From Bacillota bacterium (GTDB lineage: Bacteria; Bacillota_A; Clostridia; Lachnospirales; Lachnospiraceae), in contig JAEZTQ010000102.1 in assembly GCA_023443625.1 (NCBI GenBank), positions 1 to 10,073 of the forward strand: DNA of 10,073 bases, given 5' to 3'. The notes under the pieces were generated by a model that saw nothing but the letters and a program-made list of their open reading frames with translations, did no database searches and was not told the origin of the DNA. Below, one piece after another: positions 1-7,173 of this stretch (positions are counted from its first letter, which is position 1; each line of letters opens with the position of its first letter). Both the position numbers and the translations under genes were made by a program.

Positions 1-480
1 CTTGTACTTGTTGATTTACTAGTGAGATTACCATTCTTATCATATAAATAAACGGTTTCTTCTCCTGAGGATGTAAGTGTTTTCATAAGTCGATTCTGCT
101 CATTGTATGTATAATATGTAGTGACAGATGCATTTCCTATCTCTACCTGTTCTGTTTTACGATTACCTGCCTTGTCATAGGTATAGCTAGTTACTTTCCC
201 TTCTGGTTCAGCAACTTTACTTAGACGATTTAGGCTATCATATTGATAAGTGGTTGTACCTTTTTCCTCTATCTTTGTTAATTGATTGCCTGCTCCATCA
301 TAGGTATATTGATAAGTTGAGATTACTCTTTTGTCTGTTAATTGATTTACCAGTTTTGTAATCTGATTCTTCTTATCATACTGATAGTCTTGAGTTGTTC
401 CATCTGGATAGGTAACACTAGCCTTAGTGGGTTTGTTTTTTCTTTTACCATCATTATAGTAGTTTGTGACTACTGTAATC
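1..480 (-). pseudogene. 5'-truncated YD-repeat (Rhs) core fragment, runs off left edge
   Basis: The minus-strand frame (codons starting at multiples of 3) reads as a chain of YD/Rhs repeats: segments such as YQYDKKNQITKL, YTYDGAGNQLTKI, YQYDSLNRLSKV, YTYDKAGNRKTE, YTYNEQNRLMK and YLYDKNGNLTSK are clear. Rhs repeats build the hollow shell that encloses a C-terminal toxin in secreted or wall-anchored polymorphic toxins. The frame stays open into the preceding immunity gene, but recognisable Rhs sequence begins only near VVTNYYNDG (about 470). No start codon with a ribosome site is visible, so the fragment seems to have lost its N-terminal part. Its position after an orphan toxin tip and immunity gene fits the displaced cassettes known downstream of rhs and cdiA genes. 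The distal end is outside the window, so it may carry another tip. Confidence 0.8.
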
Positions 481-522
481 ACCGCAACTACATATCCAAG
501 ACAGTGTGACTCGAAAAAGTTA

Positions 523-762
523 TTATTTTTCTTCCAACTTATAAACTTTGATAGCTTTATAATTACTATCCTCAAAGAAATAAATTCTTTCACATTTGGG
601 GCATCGCCATACATCATATTTAGGATGTGGTATATTTATTGAATCAATTTCACCCATATTAATTATGTCATCCCACTCTTTATCAGTATATACTCTTAAT
701 TGAATGTCATTTGGAGCCATACTATTCGATAATGTTTCTCCACATTTACATTGCATTCTCAT
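523..762 (-). CDS. Putative immunity protein for the CdiA-type toxin tip (79 aa, zinc-ribbon-like)
   Basis: This small acidic protein carries MQCKCG at the N terminus (Cys5, Cys7) and RCPKC at Cys54-Cys57, which together could bind one zinc ion. No signal peptide or membrane segment is seen. ATG is preceded by AAGGAGG (771-777) at 8-nt spacing. It starts 5 bp after the stop of the toxin-tip remnant, the usual toxin-immunity order, and is followed directly by Rhs-core sequence. I infer that it neutralises the nuclease tip encoded upstream by binding it in the cytoplasm. I recall similar Cys-rich proteins beside CdiA C-terminal tRNase domains, but cannot confirm homology here. The frame is intact although its toxin partner is broken, so it could still protect against kin that carry the active toxin. 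An alternative is a free-standing zinc-ribbon protein. Confidence 0.65.
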   Translation of the reverse strand: MRMQCKCGETLSNSMAPNDIQLRVYTDKEWDDIINMGEIDSINIPHPKYDVWRCPKCERIYFFEDSNYKAIKVYKLEEK

Positions 763-767
763 AAACT

Positions 768-1187
768 TTACCTCCTTATAATTCCATCAACCGTCCATAT
801 CTCAACTTTCCCTGGAAATTGTTTATTTTGATAAGTACCTGCAGCACGATCGAGTATCTGGTTAGCCTGTTGAGCAGTTATTCCAACATTCCTTGCATCT
901 ATTATAACTACTTCTGCACCTTGTTTAAACCCATCTGTGATCCTAGTTACCGGAGTATTAAGGCTTGTTCCGAAAAGCGTTTTTAATTCAGTTTTTACCC
1001 CATTAACGATAAAATCAGGCGTGCTAACCCCTTGAGCATATGAACGTGTGATTATTTGCACGTTTTTACCGCTTGAGAGCAAATCATTCACAACAGTTCT
1101 TTCTGCTGGTGTTAAGCCATCTAATGAACCAGTTAGCTTTCCTACAGTCTTACTCGCTCCCTCACTACAAGGACTAATACCATTATA
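768..1187 (-). pseudogene. Orphan CdiA C-terminal-like nuclease toxin tip, N-terminally truncated
   Basis: The open frame begins after an in-frame TAA (1188-1190) and contains GASKTVGKLTGSLDGLTPAE, then an alpha/beta domain with TPDF, VKTELKT, VVIIDARN and GKVEIWT. The order of PD, then E-x-K (TELK), resembles a PD-(D/E)xK-type nuclease core. The whole tip resembles the CdiA C-terminal tRNase-type domain (family recalled, not searched). Complete versions are the last ~120 residues of very large toxins. Here the upstream toxin is missing: apart from a weak GTG at 1091 there is no start, and no ribosome site. Similarity to the live toxin at the right end begins exactly at GASKTV and stops just upstream (1163). 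I read it as a displaced, silent tip that recombination could restore. Its immunity gene follows after 5 bp. Confidence 0.7.
1142..1162. repeat. 21-bp identical block, copy 1 (toxin-tip junction)
   Basis: This 21-bp sequence is identical to 9640-9660. On the minus strand both copies are read in the same codon phase and encode GASKTV at the point where the shared part of the toxin joins a tip. Identity stops at once on both sides (C against T at each flank). It is a natural place for recombination between an active toxin gene and this orphan tip. Confidence 0.85.
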
Positions 1188-1257
1188 TTATTTCCGCTCC
1201 AATTACTCAATTAAAAAAAGAAAATACTTCCAAAGCTAAAAGCCCACATTTTAAAAA

Positions 1258-2511
1258 TCAGTTCTTTTCGCCAACTTTTTCATACGGTATGTATTCCGTC
1301 TTGGTCTTCATCATTCCGTAAATTATCCTAACCAGCCGCCTTGCCACGCACACAAGCGCCTGTGGCTTGTTTTTGCCCTCTTTGACCTTCTGCTCGAAGT
1401 ATTCCCGAAATACCGGGTGTCTCGGCTTTCCTGAGGGTGAAATAGCCACCATCTGTATGGCAAGGAAGTGAAATATTGCATTCAGTGTCCTATTGCCATT
1501 CCTGCACCTTTGGTCTTTTCCTTTTCCTGCAGAGCTAAATTTCACAGGAGCCAAGCCCATAAACTGAGCCAGTTTATCCGAATCGGGGAAGCGGTTAATA
1601 TCTCCGATTTCAGAGATTAATTGTGCCTCGGTTACAAGGTCTATGCCCGGCATGGTATGTAGCTTGTAACCTGTTAAGGGCAGTAGCTTTCGCAGTTCCT
1701 CATCGATTTCCGATAACAGTTCCTTATTGTGCCTAATATCCTTGACTATGTTTCTCACAATAAAGTCCCTTTCCGGCTGATAGTCTTTCCTTGTATCGCC
1801 GTCCTTTTCAATCATAGCTATAATCTCATGAATGCGGTCTATTTTCAGTGCCTGATGGACTGGTTTTATAGTTTCATATATCTTCTCGGGAGTGGTTGCC
1901 CACACATGCTCAGGCGAAGGGTAGTTCTCCCAAAAGCACATGGCACTCTTAGCATCAATCAGGGCAAAGAATTTACGGTAGGACGGATAGCTGTAAGAAA
2001 GCTGGCTGTGTAGCTGGTTCTTGTTCATCACATTGCTCTTAACAATCAAATCCCGCCTTTTCACAATCTGCCGAATTGTCCAATATATATCCTCATGCTT
2101 AGCTTCTGGCAGTGTGTCCACCATATCCCGTAATACCCTCGCCACACAGTAGGCATCATAGGAGTCATCCTTGTGAACAATAGGGCTAGCAAGCCTTACC
2201 GCACTTGTATAGGCAGGGTTAACATGCTTTACTTCAAACTTTCTGCCAACCAGGTAAGCTGCAAGATTTCTACCAAAACCTCTGGTGTCCTCTAGTCCGA
2301 ATATAAATTCCTTTGTACCACAAATCTTCCTCACATCCTCAACGAATGCAGGAAATTTGGAAGGTCTGTTCTCAAAACTGACTTCACCAAGTTTATTCAT
2401 CCAACAGTCAATAATTACTGCACAATGCATATCTTTATGCATATCGATACCGATAAAGCAGGTATTTCTTTTTTGATAGATATAAATCCTCTCCTTTTTC
2501 AATGTCTCCAC
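1258..2511 (-). CDS. IS110-family transposase (DEDD/serine recombinase)
   Basis: This is a full-length IS110-type recombinase of 417 residues. The N-terminal RuvC-like DEDD domain shows GIDMHKD (Asp23), FGLEDTRG (Glu74) and HKDDSYDA (Asp116 and Asp119). A helical middle region follows, then the C-terminal Transposase_20 domain with MPGID (287-291), GLAP (319-322) and FSSAGKGKDQ, where Ser326 or Ser327 would be the nucleophile. Members of this family insert via a circular intermediate, and in the IS621 branch a bridge RNA selects donor and target. The GTG start at 2511 has a weak ribosome site. AAGGAGAGG lies a few codons inside the frame, so translation could begin slightly later, nearer the conserved NTCFIGID. 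No frameshift or missing catalytic residue is seen, so it may be active. Confidence 0.93.
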   Translation of the reverse strand: METLKKERIYIYQKRNTCFIGIDMHKDMHCAVIIDCWMNKLGEVSFENRPSKFPAFVEDVRKICGTKEFIFGLEDTRGFGRNLAAYLVGRKFEVKHVNPAYTSAVRLASPIVHKDDSYDAYCVARVLRDMVDTLPEAKHEDIYWTIRQIVKRRDLIVKSNVMNKNQLHSQLSYSYPSYRKFFALIDAKSAMCFWENYPSPEHVWATTPEKIYETIKPVHQALKIDRIHEIIAMIEKDGDTRKDYQPERDFIVRNIVKDIRHNKELLSEIDEELRKLLPLTGYKLHTMPGIDLVTEAQLISEIGDINRFPDSDKLAQFMGLAPVKFSSAGKGKDQRCRNGNRTLNAIFHFLAIQMVAISPSGKPRHPVFREYFEQKVKEGKNKPQALVCVARRLVRIIYGMMKTKTEYIPYEKVGEKN

Positions 2512-2524
2512 TACTCATACCGGC

Positions 2525-2720
2525 AACCTCAATTTAAGAGCGTTAGCTTTTTTAGAGCCTCGCAAGGGAGCGCTAACCTATCTATTCCTAGTGTGACAAA
2601 TTACGTGATTTCAGGCATCACGAACCTTGGTTCATTATTTTCAGAGTGCTTTTACTGCTTCGTTTGGACACAATTGCTTTTGTTATGCCTTGCCTTATGT
2701 TATTACTTAAAATGCTGATA
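2525..2720 (-). ncRNA. Candidate IS110 bridge RNA region upstream of the transposase
   Basis: The non-coding DNA between the expected left end and the transposase start folds locally. One hairpin is CGTGAT (2604-2609) with ATCACG (2617-2622) around a 7-nt loop. A second is GTTAGC (2542-2547) with GCTAAC (2572-2577), enclosing a small CCT/AGG stem-loop (2558-2567). IS110-group elements encode the bridge RNA in exactly this place, as a chain of stem-loops carrying target- and donor-binding loops. The limits given are loose, and I could not identify the guide loops because the IS ends and core dinucleotide are unknown. Confidence 0.4.
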
Positions 2721-2739
2721 AAATTAATGCTATTAATTA

Positions 2740-2780
2740 CTTTACTTACCGTAACCGCTACAAATTCCTCTTTACTTACC
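2740..2780. repeat. Two 11-bp direct repeats, CTTTACTTACC
   Basis: CTTTACTTACC occurs at 2740-2750 and again at 2770-2780, exactly 30 bp apart, in the otherwise non-coding left part of the IS110 element. Repeats of this kind could be subterminal recombinase sites or chance in AT-rich DNA. Confidence 0.5.
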
Positions 2781-2876
2781 CCAACTGTTTCAACAAGCTG
2801 ACGGTTGTGACCTACGCTATTACGTTTCATGAGGAAATACATACAGAGATTGTTACTGGTTACAATAGTGGTTTAT

Positions 2877-3179
2877 TTAAGATTTCTTCCAGCCTTTGGT
2901 TTCTAAGGCTTCCTGTGTGTAATCTTCTGACTTATAGTTCTCTAAGGTTTTTCTGCATTTGATGTTTTCGTACAGAATTGAATCCCCTTTGAGTACTAGC
3001 TTCTTAATCCAGCCACTGGATAACGATTTTTCCCATACTTCGCTTTGAATACTGGTAAAATACAACTCCAGAGCCCTTTCAATTATGGCATTGGCACCTT
3101 CCAAGCCTTCCTGCTTGGCAAGTGTCTTGGCTTTGTTTAATAGGACTTCCTCTATGGTTGTGGTAATCTTTAATCTCAC
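2877..3179 (-). CDS. Small RHH-like protein (100 aa), function unknown
   Basis: I chose the GTG at 3179, which has GGAAGGGG 7 nt upstream and gives MRLKITTTIEEVLLNKAK. A longer frame reaches an ATG at 3260, but its extra N-terminal residues look non-coding. The start resembles a ribbon-helix-helix fold: a short strand (residues 1-8) and two helices (9-24 and 28-43, ending IIERALELYF). RHH proteins are usually DNA-binding repressors or antitoxins. The rest (44-100) is charged and unrecognised, with GWIKKL and a lysine-rich end. It follows the capsid gene on the same strand, 198 bp downstream of it, and ends at the border of the IS110 element. The C terminus could have been altered by that insertion. 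I cannot assign a target. Confidence 0.6.
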   Translation of the reverse strand: MRLKITTTIEEVLLNKAKTLAKQEGLEGANAIIERALELYFTSIQSEVWEKSLSSGWIKKLVLKGDSILYENIKCRKTLENYKSEDYTQEALETKGWKKS

Positions 3180-3308
3180 ATTGTCACCCCTTCCTACGGT
3201 AAAGCCTTGAAAGCCTTTATTCCGTAGTGACATGTTCGCTCTGAACCACTGATACATCAAGTTAATTCCGCTATTAAATTCAGTATTATTATGGGTTTAA
3301 GAGATTGG

Positions 3309-3351
3309 AGTACCTCCCCCCTCTGAGCGTTTACACAGTAGGGGAAGTACT
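3309..3351 (-). terminator. Inverted repeat after the capsid gene, possible terminator
   Basis: The arms are AGTACCTCCCC (3309-3319) and GGGGAAGTACT (3341-3351). They pair over 11 positions with one mismatch, around a 21-nt loop that has a weak inner CTG/CAG pairing. It lies 27 bp past the stop of the capsid gene. On the minus strand it is not followed by a U-run, so it may be a weak or Rho-dependent terminator, an mRNA-stabilising hairpin or a protein-binding site. Confidence 0.4.
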
Positions 3352-3377
3352 TTAAATTTGCTCATTTTCAAACCGGA

Positions 3378-4694
3378 TTATTTCGCTTCCAGAGCCACCG
3401 CCCATGAAAGTGTAGTTCCATTCTTTGGTGTCACAGGCTTATCCCAAGTACCTTGACCATCCACACGAACGATTACTCTGTAATCGGTCATATCCTCCAT
3501 CCAACCGGGTACATTGGAGCGGTCCAGAGCGATTTCTTTTCTCATGCCAATGGCATACTGAGAGAGGTCTGCAAGGATTAAATCCCCCTTTGAGCCTAAT
3601 GCAGGGCATTTTTCAGTGAAGAGAACTTCCTTGCCCAACAGAGTGAAACGGCTTGCTTCCTCCTTAAATACTGGAATCTGAGCGCCACCAGAGCCTATCG
3701 TAATGGTCATTGTGAGTAATTGTGGTATTACCGAGGGATTGGCAAGCCATACTGCGTTGGTGAAGCAGGATGGAGCCAATCTGGAGAACATATTGACCAC
3801 ATTATGATAGGTGATAGTGGCAGCCGCTTGTGATGCCTCTTTAGTAACAGTAATTAATGCAGGATCAGCAAGAATACCAAGTGGCTGACCTACGCCAGTT
3901 CCATTGATAAAGGCATAATCCATATACCAGCCCAAGCCTTTAATCAAGGCATAAGCGAGCATTTCCTCAAAGGACATACCATCTGCAATCAGTTCATTTG
4001 ATGCTTGGGAGAAGCAGGCAAGCTTCTTGGCTTTCAGCTGGATTAGCCTTAACTTGGCGGTCTTTCGTGTACCTGTCTGTCCTTCCTCCAACCATTCACC
4101 AGAGATACCACCGAACAGGTTGGTACTACGGTCTGCTCCATCAAAGGCTGGTACTTTCTTTGTTTCACTGCCCATTCCCCACACAGTAGCCCTAGGACGG
4201 ATGATTTCTGTTTCCAAGGACTTATCCATTAGGAATGCACCGTATTCCTCCGGCACAGAATAACCACCGAATTCTGGAATACCTTCTACCATGCTGTCGT
4301 TAAGGAGCCTGTGGTCGGCTCTACCCGAGTGCAGGGTTTTTAAGAATTCATTCAAGGAATGAAAACCGCTGTTATTGAGTTTCACTGTTTCATTTCCATA
4401 AAACATGCCTCTGAAGGATTTTGAGACTGCCTTTGTTGCCATCGGAACCTTCCCTTCATCCCTTCGATCCATAGGATTTTGTGGTATATTCAGGATTGGC
4501 TCGGACGTTCTGATATTTAATAGCTCCTCGTCAATATTTTCGTTAATGCTCTTTATTTTGTCTGTGTAGCGATTAAACTGTCTCTCCTGTTCCTTCGTTA
4601 AACTTCCACCTGATTTTTCTGCTTCGTTTAGAATTGCTTCTGCTTTTTCTACCAATTGCTTTCTTTCATTTACCATATCTGCTATAAATCTCAT
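3378..4694 (-). CDS. HK97-fold phage major capsid protein
   Basis: At 438 residues this is a complete major capsid protein of the Phage_capsid (HK97) family. Residues ~5-65 are charged and heptad-like (ERKQLVEKAEAILNEAEK onward), matching the scaffolding delta domain, which is removed by a prohead protease in HK97. The capsid fold follows. It includes GGYSVPEEYG, the IIRPRA motif, GGISGEWLEEGQ, FINGTGVGQPLGIL and, near the end, YRVIVRVDGQG. ATG has GGAGG at 4702-4706 with 7-nt spacing. Usually portal, protease and terminase genes lie upstream, but here the gene is preceded by a replication protein and a repeat-rich spacer. With no packaging genes in the window, it belongs either to a truncated prophage or to a satellite that makes or modifies its own shell using helper functions. 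Confidence 0.93.
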   Translation of the reverse strand: MRFIADMVNERKQLVEKAEAILNEAEKSGGSLTKEQERQFNRYTDKIKSINENIDEELLNIRTSEPILNIPQNPMDRRDEGKVPMATKAVSKSFRGMFYGNETVKLNNSGFHSLNEFLKTLHSGRADHRLLNDSMVEGIPEFGGYSVPEEYGAFLMDKSLETEIIRPRATVWGMGSETKKVPAFDGADRSTNLFGGISGEWLEEGQTGTRKTAKLRLIQLKAKKLACFSQASNELIADGMSFEEMLAYALIKGLGWYMDYAFINGTGVGQPLGILADPALITVTKEASQAAATITYHNVVNMFSRLAPSCFTNAVWLANPSVIPQLLTMTITIGSGGAQIPVFKEEASRFTLLGKEVLFTEKCPALGSKGDLILADLSQYAIGMRKEIALDRSNVPGWMEDMTDYRVIVRVDGQGTWDKPVTPKNGTTLSWAVALEAK

Positions 4695-4736
4695 GATAAA
4701 GCCTCCATTCCTATTGAATTTGTTATAATATTTGCG

Positions 4737-4910
4737 TTATGGTGTTAATCCCCCGTTTGAACCTGAAACTTTTTGTGTGGCACTGCCTACCCGTTGTTCT
4801 TTTTCATTTCTGTAGAGATTTTGCCTCCCCCTTCCCCCCATGTAACCAAAGTCCCACTGAGGGGTTACTGACGTACTGACGGTTACTGACTCTTTTTTCA
4901 CAAATTTCAC
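4737..4910 (-). other. Short open frame between primase and capsid genes, coding status doubtful
   Basis: A frame from GTG at 4910 to TAA at 4739-4737 gives 57 residues. The repeat DNA translates as SVTVSTSVTPQWDFGYM, and MGGRGRQNLYRNEKEQ follows. An ATG at 4841 would give 34 residues. Neither start has a convincing ribosome site. MGGRGR is loosely reminiscent of small terminase N termini, but the frame ends too soon for that. It could be a remnant of a lost packaging gene or simply non-coding leader of the capsid mRNA. Confidence 0.2.
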
Positions 4911-4971
4911 ATAAGAAAAAATATAGGAAAAGTTTACGGAATTAGCGTCAGCCCCTGTCAGTTGTCAGTAA
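4864..4971. repeat. TACTGAC repeat cluster with AT-rich core, replication-origin candidate
   Basis: Three direct copies lie side by side: GTTACTGAC (4864-4872), GTACTGAC (4873-4880) and GTTACTGAC (4882-4890). About 70 bp on, the opposite orientation appears as GTCAG (4947-4951), GTCAGTT (4957-4963) and GTCAGTAA (4964-4971). Between them is very AT-rich DNA (about 4891-4935). The last copy touches the stop codon of the primase-helicase gene. Iterons beside an AT-rich stretch are the layout of origins used by P4-type primase-helicases, which bind their own iterons. The inverted copies could alternatively pair in RNA as a long-range stem after the primase gene. Confidence 0.5.
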
Positions 4972-7146
4972 TCACAGTGGTATTACCTCATCTACAAGAC
5001 CAATACCATGCCAGTCCCTGCTACCATTGGCTCCACTGCGTTTCACAGCAAAGCCCCGTTCTGTCATCTTTGCATTAAAGAGCTTTTGTCCAAGAGGATA
5101 ATCTCCATTTTCCCGACACCATGTTTCATAAGCGTACCTTATTCCTCGATTCGAAACCTTTTTGCCTTCCTCTACGATGCAGCATTCTTCAATGAATGTT
5201 GAGAAAGTATCCATATCCTCCCGATATCCTTCGGTAGCTTCTTTGACTTCATCAGGCATATCCAGTCCTTCCTTCTGCCATAATAGACACCCCTCTACTG
5301 CCCATGCCAATATGCCGGGTAATTCCTCTCTCAGCTTAACCGGAAGCTGTTTATCCTTTTTATCCTCAGGAATCGTAACGGTAAACGGAATTAGTTTAAT
5401 GCGCCTCCATATGCTGTGGCTAGTATCTCGAATCACTGGTCTGTGGTTTACTACAAGAAATGGTGTAAACTGTGGTTTGAAGTCAAAGTATTCTCCATAA
5501 AGGAACCTTGCTGTAATTCTGTCTCCGCCAGTAATACTTTTAATTAATGCTTCAGATAGTCTTTGTCCTTCATTTATTTCGATTGCCGTAACGAGCCTTG
5601 CTCCCTGTAGTCTTGCGATATCATTTCCAATTGTTTCTATCCGTTTTGCCATAAAGGTTTCCGATGGAGTGTTTCTTGCATAATCTCCCAACAGATCGGA
5701 TATGGTGTTTAGAAATGTACTTTTACCATTTGCACCTATGCCATAGAGAACAAATAAAGCTTGCTCTGAGGCATCTCCACTCAAGGATGAGCCTACCGCC
5801 TTTTGAAGATACTTCATTAGCTCACTGCTATCCCCTGTGATGTCTTTTAAAAATTCCATCCATCTAGGAGCATGGCTGTCTGAATTATATTCAACCGGGC
5901 AAAGCTTGCTCATATAATACTCACGTATATGGGACGTAAGTTCTCCTGTCGTTAGGTCTACGACACCGTTCTTACAGTTTAACTTCCATATATCAGCATC
6001 AAGGTCATCAGGTGAAATGATCAATCCTTCGAGATTTGAAGCCACGTCAATCATGGCTTTCAACTTTCCTGCATTCTCTGACAGCATGGCATGGCGAACC
6101 AGCTCCTTCCTTGTGGCTTCGTCCTCTATCTGGCTTGCATCAGTAAGCATAGCCCTAGCTGTTTTTATTGCAAACTGCATGAGTTCTCCCGTTTCCTTTC
6201 TCCAATAACAGCCATCATATACCAGCCAGTGTTTGAAAGCCGGACAATATCTTACGATTGTGCCAAATCTGTCACGTAGCCTTTCTGCATTACCACTGTC
6301 TGTTCTGTGATAATACTTCTTCTGTGGAGGATTTGGTTGATATCGGCTAACACTATGTGCAATAACTTTAACCTCCACCTCATCAAGTGGCGGATTACAT
6401 CTCGCCATATTTTCAGCAAGCAATGCAACATAGATGCTTTCTTCTGTCATTCCCCTAGCTCTCATGGTTCCTGCAAGGCTTGTGAGTGTGCTATTGCGAC
6501 TTCCCTCATCAATTGTTACTGAAATACTGCGAACTGCTTTATTCGGCTTACTAAAGGGTACAAGCGTTGATTTCTCCACCTCCATAAGTTTTAATAACCA
6601 CTCTGGAGCTTCTGCCGGTATTATGTCAAAGGGAGAATGCTCTGCTAACCATTGATACCGATTACCGCTTGTATGAACACTTGGTGTTGCTACTATCAGA
6701 CCCCCTGTTGAGCGAGTATCAAGTCCCGGTGCAAACTTTACTTTATTCGGAATGTTTCTGCCCTGAGGATGCTTAAATACATAGTGCTTGCCACCACTAC
6801 CAGTAATAGCAGTAACAGTATCCGGTAATTTTCCATTTGTAGCTTCCAGTTCTGCCAGAGTTGCACCACCGCCATCATCTACATCAAGTACTAACAAACT
6901 GGACTTTTCGCCTGTGGGAATGCCTATATTGGCATTTGGCTTAATTGTCCACCATCGTGTAATCTGCTGAGTATCTGTAGTTGAATTTTTGTACCAACCA
7001 CTATAAATCGGATGCTTTCCCTTACTGTCACATTTCTGTCCCTTCTTGCAGGAACAGGAGCCATCCTCACGAATCCAGTGTAGTGGCATGATTGGGATAT
7101 TTGCCTCTGCATATTTTAAAGCTACCTCAATCATTAGATTTTCCAT
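4972..7146 (-). CDS. Primase-polymerase/SF3 helicase (P4-type replication protein)
   Basis: From ATG at 7146 (AGGAGGTG 9 nt upstream) this is 724 residues. A GTG at 7158 abuts the ribosome site and is unlikely. Residues ~4-190 are a prim-pol domain: a Cys/His cluster CSCKKGQKCDSKGKHP (31-46), LLVLDVDDGG with Asp88 and Asp90, SGGKHYVFKHP and GLDTRSTGGLIVATPS with a third Asp. A PriCT-like helical segment follows (~210-270), then the D5_N/SF3 helicase domain: Walker A GIGANGKST (469-477), Walker B-like LVTAIEINE, sensor LVVNHRP and WRR (arginine finger). The enzyme would unwind and prime DNA to replicate the element from its own origin. All motifs are intact. Similar proteins drive phage P4, SaPI-type satellites and many integrative plasmids. 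Downstream repeats may be its origin. Confidence 0.95.
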   Translation of the reverse strand: MENLMIEVALKYAEANIPIMPLHWIREDGSCSCKKGQKCDSKGKHPIYSGWYKNSTTDTQQITRWWTIKPNANIGIPTGEKSSLLVLDVDDGGGATLAELEATNGKLPDTVTAITGSGGKHYVFKHPQGRNIPNKVKFAPGLDTRSTGGLIVATPSVHTSGNRYQWLAEHSPFDIIPAEAPEWLLKLMEVEKSTLVPFSKPNKAVRSISVTIDEGSRNSTLTSLAGTMRARGMTEESIYVALLAENMARCNPPLDEVEVKVIAHSVSRYQPNPPQKKYYHRTDSGNAERLRDRFGTIVRYCPAFKHWLVYDGCYWRKETGELMQFAIKTARAMLTDASQIEDEATRKELVRHAMLSENAGKLKAMIDVASNLEGLIISPDDLDADIWKLNCKNGVVDLTTGELTSHIREYYMSKLCPVEYNSDSHAPRWMEFLKDITGDSSELMKYLQKAVGSSLSGDASEQALFVLYGIGANGKSTFLNTISDLLGDYARNTPSETFMAKRIETIGNDIARLQGARLVTAIEINEGQRLSEALIKSITGGDRITARFLYGEYFDFKPQFTPFLVVNHRPVIRDTSHSIWRRIKLIPFTVTIPEDKKDKQLPVKLREELPGILAWAVEGCLLWQKEGLDMPDEVKEATEGYREDMDTFSTFIEECCIVEEGKKVSNRGIRYAYETWCRENGDYPLGQKLFNAKMTERGFAVKRSGANGSRDWHGIGLVDEVIPL

Positions 7147-7173
7147 GTTAATTCTCACCTCCTGCTATGCCAG

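Larger units (their letters stand above)
1163..2876 (-). mobile_element. IS110-family insertion sequence (ends approximate)
   Basis: The element is defined by the intact recombinase (1258-2511) and the long non-coding stretch upstream of it (2512-2876). IS110 elements generally lack long terminal inverted repeats, and none is seen. The outer limits given are the nearest recognisable non-IS sequences: the toxin-tip junction at 1162 and the stop of the RHH-like gene at 2877. The true ends lie within these limits. About 95 bp remain after the transposase stop, and I recognise no gene there. The element sits where the satellite-like block meets the old toxin cassette, so its arrival may have come with a deletion or rearrangement. 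Confidence 0.7.

Noticed and set aside
1048..1239. Plus-strand frame across the toxin-tip remnant
   Set aside because: It is the complement of the toxin tip and IS end, without a ribosome site or motif.
2618..2842. 74-codon minus-strand frame upstream of the IS110 transposase
   Set aside because: No ribosome site, no recognisable motif, and its end runs through the hairpin at 2604-2622. More likely open by chance within the IS non-coding end.
3180..3260. N-terminal extension of the small RHH-like protein to an ATG at 3260
   Set aside because: The extension looks non-coding, and a GTG at 3179 with a good ribosome site starts exactly at the RHH-like strand.
4864..4971. CRISPR-like array
   Set aside because: Repeat units are only 8-9 bp and nearly contiguous, with no spacers of constant length and no cas genes.
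5162..5500. 112-codon plus-strand frame inside the primase gene
   Set aside because: Antisense shadow of the conserved helicase C-terminal region, with no ribosome site or motif.
7147..7158. GTG at 7158 as start of the primase-helicase
   Set aside because: It overlaps the ribosome site (AGGAGGTG), leaving no spacing. The ATG at 7146 is properly placed.
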